21,443 nt of DNA from Aureobasidium sp. EXF-3400 (GCA_024195585.1 SWBL01000553.1:1-21443); one strand, 5' to 3'; shown: positions 1 through 10,352, numbered from the stretch's first letter. The notes: a model not told the origin generated them from the sequence alone. Numbers and translations are program-made.

Positions 1-88
1 CAGGCTTGAACTGTCAACCTCTCGATAGCTGAAGATGCCGAAGCAAATTCTAACAGTCGAACGCGCTAGCCAATTGCGCCACGGAAGA
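1..88 (-). tRNA. tRNA-Asn (anticodon GTT), intron-containing, 3' end cut by window edge
   Basis: Read on the minus strand from about 88 down to 1. The D arm is GCGC / AATTGGCTA / GCGC (79-63). The anticodon stem TTCGA (61-57) pairs with TCGAG (25-21), with one terminal T-G pair. The anticodon loop carries GTT at 54-52, with T33 before it and A37 after it. About 24 nt (50-27) lie between position 37 and position 38, the canonical site of tRNA introns. The variable loop is AGGTT, and the T arm starts GACAG TTCAAGC CTG and runs off the window. The sequence is Asn-like overall. The acceptor stem cannot be checked because its 3' half lies outside, so the exact 5' end is uncertain by a base or so. 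Confidence 0.85.
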
Positions 89-1312
89 TGTGAAAGCTGT
101 GCTTTCTGTGGCTGTTGGATGATAAGGCGGCAGAATTTAGGGTATATATACTCTCTAGGACAACAAGCGTGAGGAGTAGAGAATTCGTCCACATCGTTGT
201 TCAGGTCCCAAGTGCCGGCAAGCGTTCGGTTTGGTGTTGAAACTTTGGTTGTTGGATCTCCAGTCTGTGGGGCTTAATTCGTAAAGTTCTGTGCTCGAGT
301 CTCGCTTGTGTGGGAGTGCCAGTGCTTGCATTGATGATGTGCTGGATCCTTTGTTTTGCTTGTAGAAGCAGTATAATGGACGTATCCTTCGAATATATCG
401 AATGCCAGGAGTACAAGAGAGGCAAAGATGTTTTCGGGTGATTTCAATATGTTTGTCCTTGGTCTCGTTGGATCTTGCAAAATAGAGGGTGCACTTTGCA
501 ATGGGTCGTCGAAGCTTTCCAGAATTGCGGATGTTGGAAACGAAAAAGCGACAATGCTCCATCCAGACCCTTTCCTCCAAGCTGATAGTCATACAGCAGA
601 GTCTTCGTACCAGTAAAAATGCTCCAGAATATCGCTATAGTGGTTAGTATGGTCGTTAGCTGTGATAGTGTGCAATCATGTCAAATCGTGCTGGTTGAGA
701 GTTGCACCCTGTCTTTCTTGGCATACCAGGACTCGTAGGAAGATGTGTGCATCCGCATTACTTGAGTCCACACGTTGCTTGCGGATATTTTGGTTGTGAG
801 TGAGTGTCAGAATAAGGCAACAGTGCTAGACAAGTTGATGCCGACTATCAATATCCGTCGTCGCATGGTGTTTTGTTCAAGATTGAGGAGGAAGAGGCGA
901 ACAAGCTTCATGTTAGTAACAGAGCCTCAAAAAGCCTCGGCTTAACCTTGATGGGCGACAGCATGGCATACCATACGAGCATGAAAGCTATCCAACACAA
1001 CAAACATAAGCAAGACGTGCAAACATGAGCGCATCGGAGCAACAAAGATGCCGTCAAGCCACATCAACAAGCCGCAGCTCAGAAGCAGAATCCATCATAA
1101 ACTCGTGATTGGATAATGTCGTCAAGACTCTCCGAGATGTCGTCACTGTGACCGTCGGGGAAAACGCTTGTGAGGTACCACAGCTTGTGCTTCCAACCTC
1201 CCAGCTGTTTATAAGTCGCAACCTGCAGGAAGCTACTCTCTACTCCTCCAATCCCATTTTCCAATTCACCAAATCTATCCAACTTTCAACTCGAAACCCA
1301 AACACCGCAAAC
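89..1312. other. Intergenic stretch without a convincing gene; leader of the next gene at its right end
   Basis: Overlapping short frames occur on both strands between about 155 and 616 (the longest 145 codons on the minus strand), but none has a recognisable domain, signal or repeat, and they shadow one another. I therefore call no gene. The last 90 bases (about 1220-1312) are rich in C, T and A and poor in G, typical of a fungal transcription start and leader, and end in CAAAC before the ATG at 1313. Confidence 0.5.
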
Positions 1313-1723
1313 ATGCTCCGCACATTCACCCGCAACACCGTCTCCAAGACCCTCTTCAAGCCTTCAATGGCCGCTCCCCTCCGCACCCGCGGTATGGCCG
1401 ACAAGAAGATTGAGGATCTCTCCCAGACTGCTGGCGAGGCCAAGGACACCAACCCCAAGAACCCTTCCGTCATCTCATCTGGTGGCGCCGTTGGCAAGCA
1501 GTTCAACCCTGATGGAAACATTGGCCAGGTTGGCGAGGCTGTAAGTTTACACACCACTGCTACCTCCCTGATGCAAAGGCTAATGAATTTGCGATAGGTC
1601 GGTGGACCTTTCTCCAAGGACGGTGCCATTGGCTCCCAGTTCGATGCTGCCAAGGATGGTCTTGCTGGCCAGGTCGAGAAGGCCGTCGATGGTCCCAGCA
1701 GACCCGCCACTGAGAAGAAGTAA
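1313..1723 (+). CDS. Small mitochondrially targeted Hmp1-like glycine-rich protein (two exons)
   Basis: Exons 1313-1540 and 1598-1723 encode 117 residues. The 57-nt intron (1541-1597) has donor GTAAGT, branch sequence GCTAATG and acceptor ATAG, and is in phase 0. Residues 1-27 look like a mitochondrial presequence: no acidic residue, several Arg, Lys and hydroxylated residues, then MADKK. The body holds two copies of a glycine-rich unit, GA[VI]GxQF at 58-64 and 85-91, each followed about 10 residues later by a GQV..AV element. From memory this resembles the short fungal family annotated after Ustilago Hmp1, a protein that binds mismatched base pairs and cruciform DNA. A role in mitochondrial DNA would be inference only. 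The frame is open upstream of 1313 without an ATG, so 1313 is the natural start. The gene is expressed from its own leader and is unrelated to its neighbours. Confidence 0.85.
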
Positions 1724-2027
1724 AAACTTCACACCAATCTTGTACAACATATCACGATGATGGATGCCCTTTTTATTTTTCACGACACCAAGCCAGCGCA
1801 GACATGAAGAGTCGCTGCGCTACATGAAGCATGGAAGCATGAGATGCATAGCTCCGATACTTGCTTTGATCACCTAGATGATCGGCATGAATACAAAATA
1901 TTCAAAAACAACTACTCTACTTTTCTTGTTCATCTGCTTGTGACCTGGTCTACCGCCTGCTGCTATAGCGATCGTACATTGTGATAGCTCCATCACCTCT
2001 TCGCGTCCTGGACAGAGTAACAATGAT

Positions 2028-3746
2028 TTACAGATCAGTGGCAGGTCTTGGGACTTGATCAAGTTGTCGCTTACCCCAAGCAGTGCCGTTACCTAAGACT
2101 TCCTCGGGTTGCTCATAGTCCTGCTGCGTCGTGAATGGTGATACCTCTGACAGATTTCCAACCCTTCCGAGCAAGAACTCAAGATGCCTGTATGCAGCAG
2201 ATGGTGCGCCCTGCGGCAGGAAATGTCCTGCCAATTCCGTGAGCACGAATGTGAGTCCGCGCTCAGAAGTCCAAGATCCGTAGATACCCGCCCCTGCCAT
2301 ACTCTCCATGGGATGATCATGGTACGGGACGTAGAAATGTTGTGATGGGTACTCGCTAAATCCTTGCACGCCGTTCCAGGTGAGGTTCTGCAGGGTGGCA
2401 AGTGTACCATTCGCGAAGAGAACAAAGTCGAGAGTACCGTGACCGATTACAACGTTATTGGTATGTTCAATGACACGCTGCAGCGGTCCACCGTTCAAAC
2501 CAGAGGGAGGCGAGGTGTCAGAATCACCGCCAACGAACGGGTTCTCCAAACCAGGGAGACAGAACTGCCAGTTCACATCAAAAGGTGCATGGATAGCTTT
2601 TTTGACGTCTGTGCGGTTGAAGTAAGGCTGAGAGTAGCCATCAGGAAGATAGAATTGATCGTAGGAATAAGGGAACCCGAGGCTGTCCCAGAGTAACGGA
2701 CATTGTTGACCAAGCTGGTAGATGTCGAAGCAAGGGTTTATCTCGAATATAGCAGTGAACAGAGCGTCATAGATATCGCAGTTCTCGTAATCGTAGACTT
2801 CGTCATATGTTGATGGAGGTGAGGGAAGAGGTCCTTTGGGTGGGAAAGTCATGGCAGTCTCCATGAAGGCGTCGAGTCCGCAAGATTCTGAGATGTTCTT
2901 GATCTGGGCATTGACGGTATCGTTCAGAGGGAAGAAATTGCGATTGTGGTCAACATAGGAGAGAGCAGGTGCTTGTGAGATGACTCCATCGTAACCAATA
3001 GATGGGTCGTATACCATGAGGCCGCTGACATTATAGTACTCCGTGTTGTTGTTTTGGATCATTGCTGAAGCGATGTAAGGCGAGTACATGCCTGCGTAAG
3101 ACTCGCCAGTAATGTAGATCTTACGTCCTTTGAGCTGGAAGGTGTCCACAAAGTTACGCCAGAAACCCAGAAACTGCAAGGCTACAGTATCTTCATTAGT
3201 TGCTGTAGCGTTCCCTGTACTGAAGCCGGTCGAGATGGGCTGATCGATCCAGACAATATTGCTCAAGTTCGACCATGAGTAGGTGTTTCTGACAGGACGA
3301 TATGTGCCAGAAGCCCAGTTGACGGGACCATTTTCGTGGAAGAATCCATCCAGACTTGAGCAACCGGGACCTCCATTAAGCCAGATCACAATCTCATCAT
3401 CAGCAGATGGGTTGCTAGTCGGCACAAACCAGAAGAACAGACTGTCGGTCGTGCTGTTACCAATTGGCATAGATCCCGCATAACTCTCTCCGATGTCGAA
3501 ATCAATCTCGGGCAACGAAGAGCCATTGACAGCGAACGGTGCCGTAGTGTTAGTCAGGTATGCATGATCCGATCGTTTTTGGAGATGTTGATGCTGCCGT
3601 TGCTCTTGCTGAGCAGCAAACATCTTTTTGCGATGTTCACTCTGTATCCGCCCATACTTGGAAGACTGCGGAGAACGAGCTGATACAGGTAGCTGCAGTA
3701 ATGACAACAGAGAGGTAGCCGTGCAGGCTAAGGAGAAGAGACGCAT
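2028..3746 (-). CDS. Secreted serine carboxypeptidase, peptidase family S10
   Basis: Uninterrupted frame of 572 residues. A signal peptide covers roughly residues 1-23 (LFSLACTATSLLSLLQLP core). A Gln/His-rich segment follows, ending at Lys57-Arg58, a likely Kex2 processing site, so residues 24-58 may be a propeptide. The S10 fold is shown by WLNGGPGCSS (122-131, oxyanion region), ITGESYAG (212-219, nucleophile Ser216), GHGTLDFV (435-442, likely Asp440) and LAGHFLPQ (505-512, likely His508). Cysteines at 290, 323, 339, 349 and 396 suit the disulfides of the family, and many N-x-S/T sequons point to glycosylation. It removes C-terminal residues from peptides, in the secretory route, vacuole or outside the cell. 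No C-terminal membrane segment is visible, which argues against Kex1. It is closest in style to the secreted or vacuolar carboxypeptidases of Aspergillus. A second Lys-Arg at 559-560 might allow C-terminal trimming. Divergent from the Pch2 gene. Confidence 0.93.
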   Translation of the reverse strand: MRLFSLACTATSLLSLLQLPVSARSPQSSKYGRIQSEHRKKMFAAQQEQRQHQHLQKRSDHAYLTNTTAPFAVNGSSLPEIDFDIGESYAGSMPIGNSTTDSLFFWFVPTSNPSADDEIVIWLNGGPGCSSLDGFFHENGPVNWASGTYRPVRNTYSWSNLSNIVWIDQPISTGFSTGNATATNEDTVALQFLGFWRNFVDTFQLKGRKIYITGESYAGMYSPYIASAMIQNNNTEYYNVSGLMVYDPSIGYDGVISQAPALSYVDHNRNFFPLNDTVNAQIKNISESCGLDAFMETAMTFPPKGPLPSPPSTYDEVYDYENCDIYDALFTAIFEINPCFDIYQLGQQCPLLWDSLGFPYSYDQFYLPDGYSQPYFNRTDVKKAIHAPFDVNWQFCLPGLENPFVGGDSDTSPPSGLNGGPLQRVIEHTNNVVIGHGTLDFVLFANGTLATLQNLTWNGVQGFSEYPSQHFYVPYHDHPMESMAGAGIYGSWTSERGLTFVLTELAGHFLPQGAPSAAYRHLEFLLGRVGNLSEVSPFTTQQDYEQPEEVLGNGTAWGKRQLDQVPRPATDL

Positions 3747-4661
3747 CTTATGAGATCCCAGAAGAGGTAGATTGATCTGACAAGATCAAAAGTCGATCCA
3801 TCTGATAAGGAAAGGCGTCCAATTTATGAGAAAAGTTCCTGAGCACACCATCGTCGCAGTTCCGGTACCCCAAGGAGACTGGTGGCGCGAGCTTTGTTCC
3901 GATTGATTGACCACCATGGTCACCGTTTTATCTGTGGATAGATCCGGAGATCTTCATCTCAACGAAGCGTGGGTATCTCGATTGTGCAGTGCCGAAGACT
4001 GGGGTGGTCATGCTCTTCTGCTGGACTCGGCAATCTGGGAAGCACACGATGTATCTGAGCCCATGCAACAGTCATGAAAGATCATGGGACTCGGGCTTTG
4101 AAGCAATCGTGATGAATTATGGACTGTTGCAGCCATCCTGAGGCCGCGCACGCTTGGTAGTCAAAGCCTCGGCTAAAATTTCATCGCAGGTCAAAGCTCC
4201 ACACCGGATCAATAAACCGGGAGCCCTAGCCAAATCGACGCCTCTGACGAGTCGCGACTTTGTCATGCTACAACCTGATATCCACACATCACTGTTCTTC
4301 GGAGGTCAAGCCATGAGATTGAAGTGTTGTCGATGAGCTCTTTTGTGCTGTGACTCTGTCTTGCCCGCCCGACTCCGCTGCCCAATTCAGGACATGGTGC
4401 TTCAGGAGGTAGCGACGCGTGCGCAAGAGATCTGAGGTCTGAGGTCTTCGACAATGTGAATCGTAGACTCAAGCCTCCCTGAATATCGTAGGTCATGAGT
4501 ATGAGAACTGTTCCAGGTAGGAGAAGCGTACTCTGACCGTGTGGTTTCCTCGGTCGGTTTTCTTGAAGGAAGGCACGACTGCCTTCGTTTGAACGCGTCG
4601 AGGTTTACTTCTTCTTTCCGTCTCTTCTTTTTCCCTTCGATCACAATCAAACCCGCGAACC
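3747..4661. promoter_or_regulatory. Divergent intergenic region between the carboxypeptidase and PCH2 genes
   Basis: This 915-bp stretch separates two start codons that point away from each other, so it should hold both promoters. I see no convincing ORF or RNA gene. The last 60 bases before the PCH2 start (about 4605-4640) are strongly pyrimidine-rich on the plus strand, as in many filamentous-fungal core promoters. No sharp TATA box is obvious. Confidence 0.45.
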
Positions 4662-6298
4662 ATGCCTCAACTTCACGTCGAGGTGCGCCTCAAAGACGTC
4701 GATGACGCCGAGTACATTTCACGCACCCAAGTAAGTCTTTCCGATACTGACTGTTGTGTGTGCTTACGTTATCCAGATTGAGGACGCCTTCTATGATTTT
4801 CTAACTCAGGAATACGTTCGATCAGTCCGCGACGGCGAGGAGCTTCGGTTCGGTTCGTTCTCCAACATGTTCTCACAGACTATTGGCTGACTAGGCCTCT
4901 AGACAAGTTCCAGTACAAAGATCATGTCGCTTACGTTCAAGTTACTGGCATCGATAATCAGTCCAAAAGCGACGAAGCCTTCGAGTTCTCCAAGGTTCAA
5001 CTCAAGATACATGCCTACACACTTCATGAACAAGCTGCGCCTGCTTCTGCTATCACGTTTAATGCTTCGAAAGATTCTCAGGCAAGAGTGGTCAATATAC
5101 CTCATGAGTCCTTGGCCGGCGTCTGGGAGAGGTACGCTTTAATTGTCTGATACAGACTCCCCTCCACTGACATTAGATTGGTAGCCTGAAATTCGACGAA
5201 AGCCAAGATCTCAAAGCGGAAGAAGTTCTGAACATGGCCGTACACACAGGTAGACCAACGTTCTTCGCCTCTTCTCCGGGAATGATTTCAAACTGACAAT
5301 CGTCAAGTTGCACTGTTGCACCAGGCGAACAATTTCTCGAGAGCAATAAACATCAATCGGCTGATACTCTTCCATGGACCTCCTGGTTGTGGTAAATCAA
5401 CGCTTTGGTACCGTGCTGCTCGATGAAGTTACGTCCGGAGTCGTCGCTAATTCGTGCATAGTCGAGCACTTGCTCAAAAGTTGGTAATACGACACAGCCG
5501 TACCTTCAAGGGCGGTAAGCTGTTCGAGATCAACACACAGGATCTCTTGAGCAAGTTCTACAGCGAGAGCGGCAAGCTCGTATCAGAGATGTTTGATAAA
5601 GTCCTCAAGATGGCACAGGACGACAAGCAGCTTGTTTGCGTACTAATCGACGAGATCGAGAGCATAGCTACCTCCCGTCAAGCCTCTACCAAGAACGGCG
5701 AATGTACAGACACTGTTCGCGCGACTAACCAACTCCTCACCGCGCTTGACCGCATCAGAAACAAGCCAAATGTTATCGTCTTCTGCACGAGCAATTTGAT
5801 CGAGTCTATTGTAAGCTCGCTTACCCGCGTTCAAAGCGGAAGCTAATCAATTTCCTCAAGGACACAGCCTTCCTCGACCGAGTCTACGATATCGTTCCAG
5901 TGCCTCCACCCTGTGCAAGCGCTGTATACACCATTCTCAGCGACATCCTCAACGAGCTGATCGATGCTGGAACGATCACCTACAACCCCTGGGTCCAGAC
6001 TCTACCTTCCGACGACAATGAAGGAGAAGGATCGAATCCCTTAGAGCTTGGCGAATACCTCGACAAGGCACGCCTGCCAAGCTATGAACGACTGGCGGTC
6101 TGGGAGGTCGCGTTTCCCGACTCTCCAGGACCTCTTCTCAAGAGCGTTGCCAAAGATTGTGCAGGATTTAGTGGAAGGAAGCTTTCGAAAATACCATTCC
6201 TCGCTATCACCAAGTACACTTTACAAGAGAATCGTACCATCTTTGATGCGATCAAGGCCATTCGGAAGGCGGTCAAGCTTGATAAAGCTATGAGTTGA
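4662..6298 (+). CDS. PCH2: Pch2/TRIP13-type AAA+ ATPase (seven exons)
   Basis: Exons 4662-4730, 4777-4852, 4903-5131, 5185-5249, 5308-5407, 5462-5810 and 5861-6298 join in frame to 441 residues, close to the 432 of human TRIP13. Introns are 46, 50, 53, 58, 54 and 50 nt. Key elements, by residue: AGVWESL at about 120-126, typical of the family just before the ATPase; Walker A GPPGCGKST (170-178); CRALAQKL (180-187); Walker B VLIDEIES (240-247, Asp243/Glu244); sensor 1 TSN (289-291); AFLDR with a candidate arginine finger (Arg303); and sensor 2 GFSGRKL (398-404, Arg402). Family members remodel HORMA-domain proteins (Mad2, Hop1) in spindle checkpoint and meiotic control. Walker A has Cys-Gly-Lys-Ser where TRIP13 has Thr-Gly-Lys-Thr, which should still bind ATP. 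The donor of intron 2 (GTTCGT) is weak but is the only one that keeps frame. No sign of decay. Confidence 0.92.
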
Positions 6299-6646
6299 GC
6301 GTTGAACGATGCTGTTGTTAAGGCTGGTATTGCTTGTTTCAAGAGACATGTGACTTGAGGATTCGCTACTATCTTTGTTTCTATGGACCACGAAGAGGGT
6401 CACGAAAATCTGCATGTTGTATTATCTTAACAACTACTTCCCATGTGATACTGTGGTTGTCGGCAGTGATTGTTTATCTTTCGGTTTGGCAACGCAACGA
6501 AGGCAACGCGTTGGCTACGTTGGTCTGCGGATTTGCCCCCCAACGTTCGGTAGAAATTGCCTCGCGAATTGCGTGCTACATCATCGCCAGCTTCGCCCTT
6601 GAAACATCGCTAATGTCAGCCTTGCGAGTTCACCTTTCTTCTCATC
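6299..6646. other. Intergenic spacer between PCH2 and the next gene
   Basis: These 348 bases hold the PCH2 3' end and the promoter of the next gene on the same strand. Several CAACG/CGTTG-type words recur around 6490-6550, but I can assign no element. Short frames here have no recognisable content. Confidence 0.4.
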
Positions 6647-9169
6647 ATGCTTGATCTCCAATCATTACAGGATGATCTGCCATCCCTTGAGCTCTCGCTG
6701 GAATCATCTCCAACTTTTGACCAGGTCGCACAAACCTCACGTGCTCTCTCAGATGGCCTGTTATCCGACTGGCACGAGTTGAGGAACATCATCAACAATC
6801 ACGATGCATTGATACAGAAACGATGGCGCAACAAAACACGAGATCAGAAGACGTCCGTCTTGTTGGAAGCTTGGGGAGACGCCATGAGCGAATACCACCG
6901 ACCTGACTTGACCCTTTTCATCAACAGTGTCAAAGACGAATCACCACACTTACTCGATGCTTACAAGTGGCCGTATATCAATCTGGAAGACCTCTTGAGA
7001 CCGAGGGTATTGCCGAGTTTTCTCAGCTCTCGTGGCACCCTTCGTCCTCATGCTTTTTGTCATGCCGATCTCAGTGCTTGTGCACTTGGTATCGCCACAA
7101 CCAAGATGGGACAGAGCGACACGAAGGGTTGCACCATGGTTTTCCTCGATAGCGAAACTCCGCAGGAATATGTTAAGGTTATCTCGGAAAGCGGAAATAA
7201 CGACTCAGCCAACAGTGATACGACCGGTTGCTGGTTCGACGTCGGTCAAGGCCTCCTCATCCTGGAAGCACAGCAACGCATCTGGCACTTCTTACTAGCA
7301 TGCGCAAAAGCCATCGTACATGACCTTGTCGAGGCTACTCAGGAGCCAACGCCTGATTCCGAGCCTCAGCCTTCGGCTTTGTCCACCAATGAGCCTGCTT
7401 TCCATACGCTAGCAACCTCCACCTTGGACGCTCCGTACCGTTCCCCGGCGCAACTGGATCTGTCTCGTCTAACGTCTCTTGTCTGTGCCAAGCGCTCCGC
7501 AATCGCTGATCATATCTGGCTGTTGAGAGAAGATCCGAGTTACTTTGCAGATTGTGTCAACGAGTGGAAAGAGCACCAGCCAGAGATGCTTTTGGATGCT
7601 CAAGGCAAGAAGCATCCAATACACAAAGGTGGTCTGACCAAAGCTTTCTGGAACCGTGTTCTGAGGAAGATGATATCTGACTCGTATCTTTCACTGTCGC
7701 TCTGGGAGGCTACCTGTCAAGAAGTGTGCAAGTTCGATGAGCTATCGCGGAAGTATCCGAATCCATCTCCGTTGAAAGCTCTACCCGAAGAGCTTGCATT
7801 CGCTATAAAGAAGATTCGTCACCTACTAGAGCTCTCCTCGGCAAGTTCGAAAGCCTTGCTCAAATCCCATGTTCCTCCGTCGCCCCCGATGCTCAATTAC
7901 TGGCATCGAGAAGGCACATCTACAGCAGATCACCACTCCACCAAGTTCCGCATGATGCAAAATTCACGTACCGATCAAGACTCTGCTTTGGATCGTCTCT
8001 TCTGGACATATACCACTCTGTGGGATGACAAGCAATGTTCCTTGGTGGGTCTCCGCACTCTCGTAGACGAGCTCGACCGCTTGACATACGCCGAGACTAA
8101 AGCGAAGGATCTCCAGTCCGGCTTGGTCGTTGATAACATCGGCGATCTTGGTGTGATATCCGAATGCTTGCATCAGTTATCTCTGTATTATCCGTGGTCT
8201 AGAACCATAGAGCAAGAGATGGCTCGCAACAGGCAACAAGTTGTAGAAGAATTTTACGACAAGTCTGCTGAGTGGGATAACTTCAGAAAATTCTCATGGC
8301 AAGGCGTTGATCTAGCAGAGTTGGGAGAACCAGGAGATGGACGTTTCTCTCACCCCATCAGCAACCGTCGGACAAAGACCAATGCTTCTGCGTTGTACAA
8401 AGCCGAGTTTCAGCTCGATTCGTTCTGGTCCGAAGTGGATAAGCACTTCGCTTCACAATCTGCGACTCTTCCGGACAAGATGATGAGATTGCTTCTTTCA
8501 GGAAATCGATCTTTGCAACGAACTTCCGAATGGGAAGAGCCTACAGATGACAAACCAAAGGGCAAGATGAACGGTAGAAGCAACGGAAAGTCGCGTGGCA
8601 AGATTAATGGCAAATTCAATCAGAACGGGGAAGACAAGCCTAATAGCAAAGCTACATCTACACAGCAACATCTCGAGGCCTCCGACACACCCCTGTCATC
8701 GACGTATCTCCAACTTCGCGGCTCTCACAGGAGACAGAGTTCCATTCAACAAGCTACATCGGCCACGAGGGAGTCGAAGGACTCGAACACTCCAACGGCA
8801 AGCGGGCTCAACGACGCAAGAACAGACTCCACAGCTACAGTTACTCCCGAAAAGTCTTCTTTCACCGTCGACAAACGCGCTAAGAAGACCTTCTCTGTTC
8901 TTTTCTACACACCTTCTCTAAACGACACACCAGGCGACACCACCTGGACTGACTTTGTGCACGCAATGCTCTCAGTTGGCTTTGCGGTCGAGAAGTTATA
9001 TGCTGCGATATGGCACTTCACTCCTCCCAAGTCTGTTCCTGGTGAAAGCATTCAGTTCCATGCGCCACACGCCGGAGATAAAATTCGCTATCATGTAGCT
9101 AGATTGTTTGGACGGCGGTTGCATAGGGCGTATGGATGGAGCGAGAACATGTTTGTTGTGCAGCAGTAG
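6647..9169 (+). CDS. Large conserved fungal protein of unknown function
   Basis: Single exon of 840 residues starting at the first ATG after a pyrimidine-rich leader. I recognise the architecture, from memory, as a Pezizomycotina family with no assigned function. It has an N-terminal block with RWRNKTRDQ (about residue 60), a HRPD motif, a WPYINLEDLL motif (about 107-116) and an HADLS motif; a middle helical part with DGRFSHPISNRRTK (about 564-577); and a C-terminal block with LFYTPS, PGDTTW and IQFHAPH near the end. Between about residues 630 and 740 lies a low-complexity linker with repeated GK-x-NG units and then a Ser/Thr-rich stretch, probably disordered. No signal peptide, membrane segment or catalytic motif is visible. 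It lies 348 bp downstream of PCH2 on the same strand, which proves no functional link. Confidence 0.85.
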   Translation: MLDLQSLQDDLPSLELSLESSPTFDQVAQTSRALSDGLLSDWHELRNIINNHDALIQKRWRNKTRDQKTSVLLEAWGDAMSEYHRPDLTLFINSVKDESPHLLDAYKWPYINLEDLLRPRVLPSFLSSRGTLRPHAFCHADLSACALGIATTKMGQSDTKGCTMVFLDSETPQEYVKVISESGNNDSANSDTTGCWFDVGQGLLILEAQQRIWHFLLACAKAIVHDLVEATQEPTPDSEPQPSALSTNEPAFHTLATSTLDAPYRSPAQLDLSRLTSLVCAKRSAIADHIWLLREDPSYFADCVNEWKEHQPEMLLDAQGKKHPIHKGGLTKAFWNRVLRKMISDSYLSLSLWEATCQEVCKFDELSRKYPNPSPLKALPEELAFAIKKIRHLLELSSASSKALLKSHVPPSPPMLNYWHREGTSTADHHSTKFRMMQNSRTDQDSALDRLFWTYTTLWDDKQCSLVGLRTLVDELDRLTYAETKAKDLQSGLVVDNIGDLGVISECLHQLSLYYPWSRTIEQEMARNRQQVVEEFYDKSAEWDNFRKFSWQGVDLAELGEPGDGRFSHPISNRRTKTNASALYKAEFQLDSFWSEVDKHFASQSATLPDKMMRLLLSGNRSLQRTSEWEEPTDDKPKGKMNGRSNGKSRGKINGKFNQNGEDKPNSKATSTQQHLEASDTPLSSTYLQLRGSHRRQSSIQQATSATRESKDSNTPTASGLNDARTDSTATVTPEKSSFTVDKRAKKTFSVLFYTPSLNDTPGDTTWTDFVHAMLSVGFAVEKLYAAIWHFTPPKSVPGESIQFHAPHAGDKIRYHVARLFGRRLHRAYGWSENMFVVQQ

Positions 9170-10352
9170 TGGGGAGAACGCAGTGGTATGAGCTGAGACA
9201 TAGTTACCAAAACAACTTTTTCGAAACCATGGGACTCCTGCGCCCTTTCTTCTCCCTCCGCCCCTGCCAATTGTGAGGTCACTTTCCATCCGCTTGATGG
9301 CTCCTTCCCTGTCCACGCGGCGGCGCCTTCCACTGTGCACGTTCAAAGCACCACGAGGATATTCGGCTTCAACGGTTCTAACGGCTGCTCGGTAAGCTCT
9401 ACCTAAACCATACCCGAAAGGGAAGTAAGGGCGCTTCCGAATGTCACCGCAACCTGCAGGGTCTTTCGAGTTTTTCCTCCTTCACAGCCATGTTGAGAGC
9501 GTAGTCGGCAAACCAGGACGTGCGTACAAGCATGGCACGGGATTCGACACCTTAAATTTGGCTTTTACAGGACAGCGGCTCCAGGCTTTCAGCCTTCGGG
9601 AAATAATGGCCTTCAACAGATCTCTTTTCGGACAGAATCCATGATGTCCAAATTGAATCTCCTGATGCCATGCGTCGTGGTCCGAGGTTTATCGTAATCG
9701 ATCGATGGTGGATTCGAGCTGTCGTGGAAGGGTACTCTGAACGCCGTTCACCGCCGATCATTTCCTGCACCTAGAGCCCGACGACAAGCGACCGGGGAGC
9801 TCGGTCGATCCTGGTCTCTCTCCTCTTCCCTGGAAATCGAGACATTGGAGTAAACTTTGACGAGAATGAGGATGTGCAGAGACCCTGTGCCTTGCATGAC
9901 AGTGATTGGACAGGACCGCTCTCCGAGTTGGAAGATCAGTTGACTCGAGCCGACTTGCACGACGATTCTTGTCAAGGTCCAACCGGAAACCTTCAGGTCC
10001 GGTCTCCTGGGCAAACACGAGGGTAATAAAGTCATGGCACGGCAATATGCTGGACCCACCGACTAACTTTGGCTTGATCCTACCGGGAACTGGCTCCGAG
10101 CATAAGGCTATATTAGCAGTCGTCTAGGTTGGATAACAGCACAAGCCTGTCTTAGCCTCGCGTCGACTTGACAAAGGTTGGACTCTGGAGATCGCAGTTG
10201 ATCAGGGAAAAGGTGAAGCCTCCAATATCTGCATACCCGCAGCCGTGTGTCCGAGAGTTATACTTCTCCTTTCTCTCCCACATATTGCCTGGCAACGTGG
10301 ATTTGATGCATCGGATTCCTCGCCAAAAGATCATTGGAAGCATCCTTGGGAT
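9170..10352. other. Long intergenic stretch upstream of the zinc-finger gene
   Basis: No gene is supported. One plus-strand frame from ATG 9441 to 9644 (67 codons) has ordinary-looking codons but no recognisable motif, and I leave it uncalled. Other frames overlap on both strands. Near 10104-10112 there is a TATA-like GCTATATTA about 240 bases before the zinc-finger start, which could serve that gene. The stretch 10245-10352 continues the zinc-finger frame upstream but offers only a GTG, not an ATG, so it is better read as leader. Confidence 0.4.

Noticed and set aside
155..616. Overlapping 60-145-codon ORFs on both strands
   Set aside because: No recognisable domain, no consistent codon bias, no splice partners; they shadow one another in intergenic DNA.
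9441..9644. 67-codon ORF with fair codon use
   Set aside because: No motif, no conserved feature visible, isolated; not enough to call a gene.
10245..10352. Upstream extension of the zinc-finger ORF by 36 codons
   Set aside because: It begins with GTG, which is not a normal nuclear start, and reads as a hydrophobic stretch unlike the rest. ATG 10353 is preferred.
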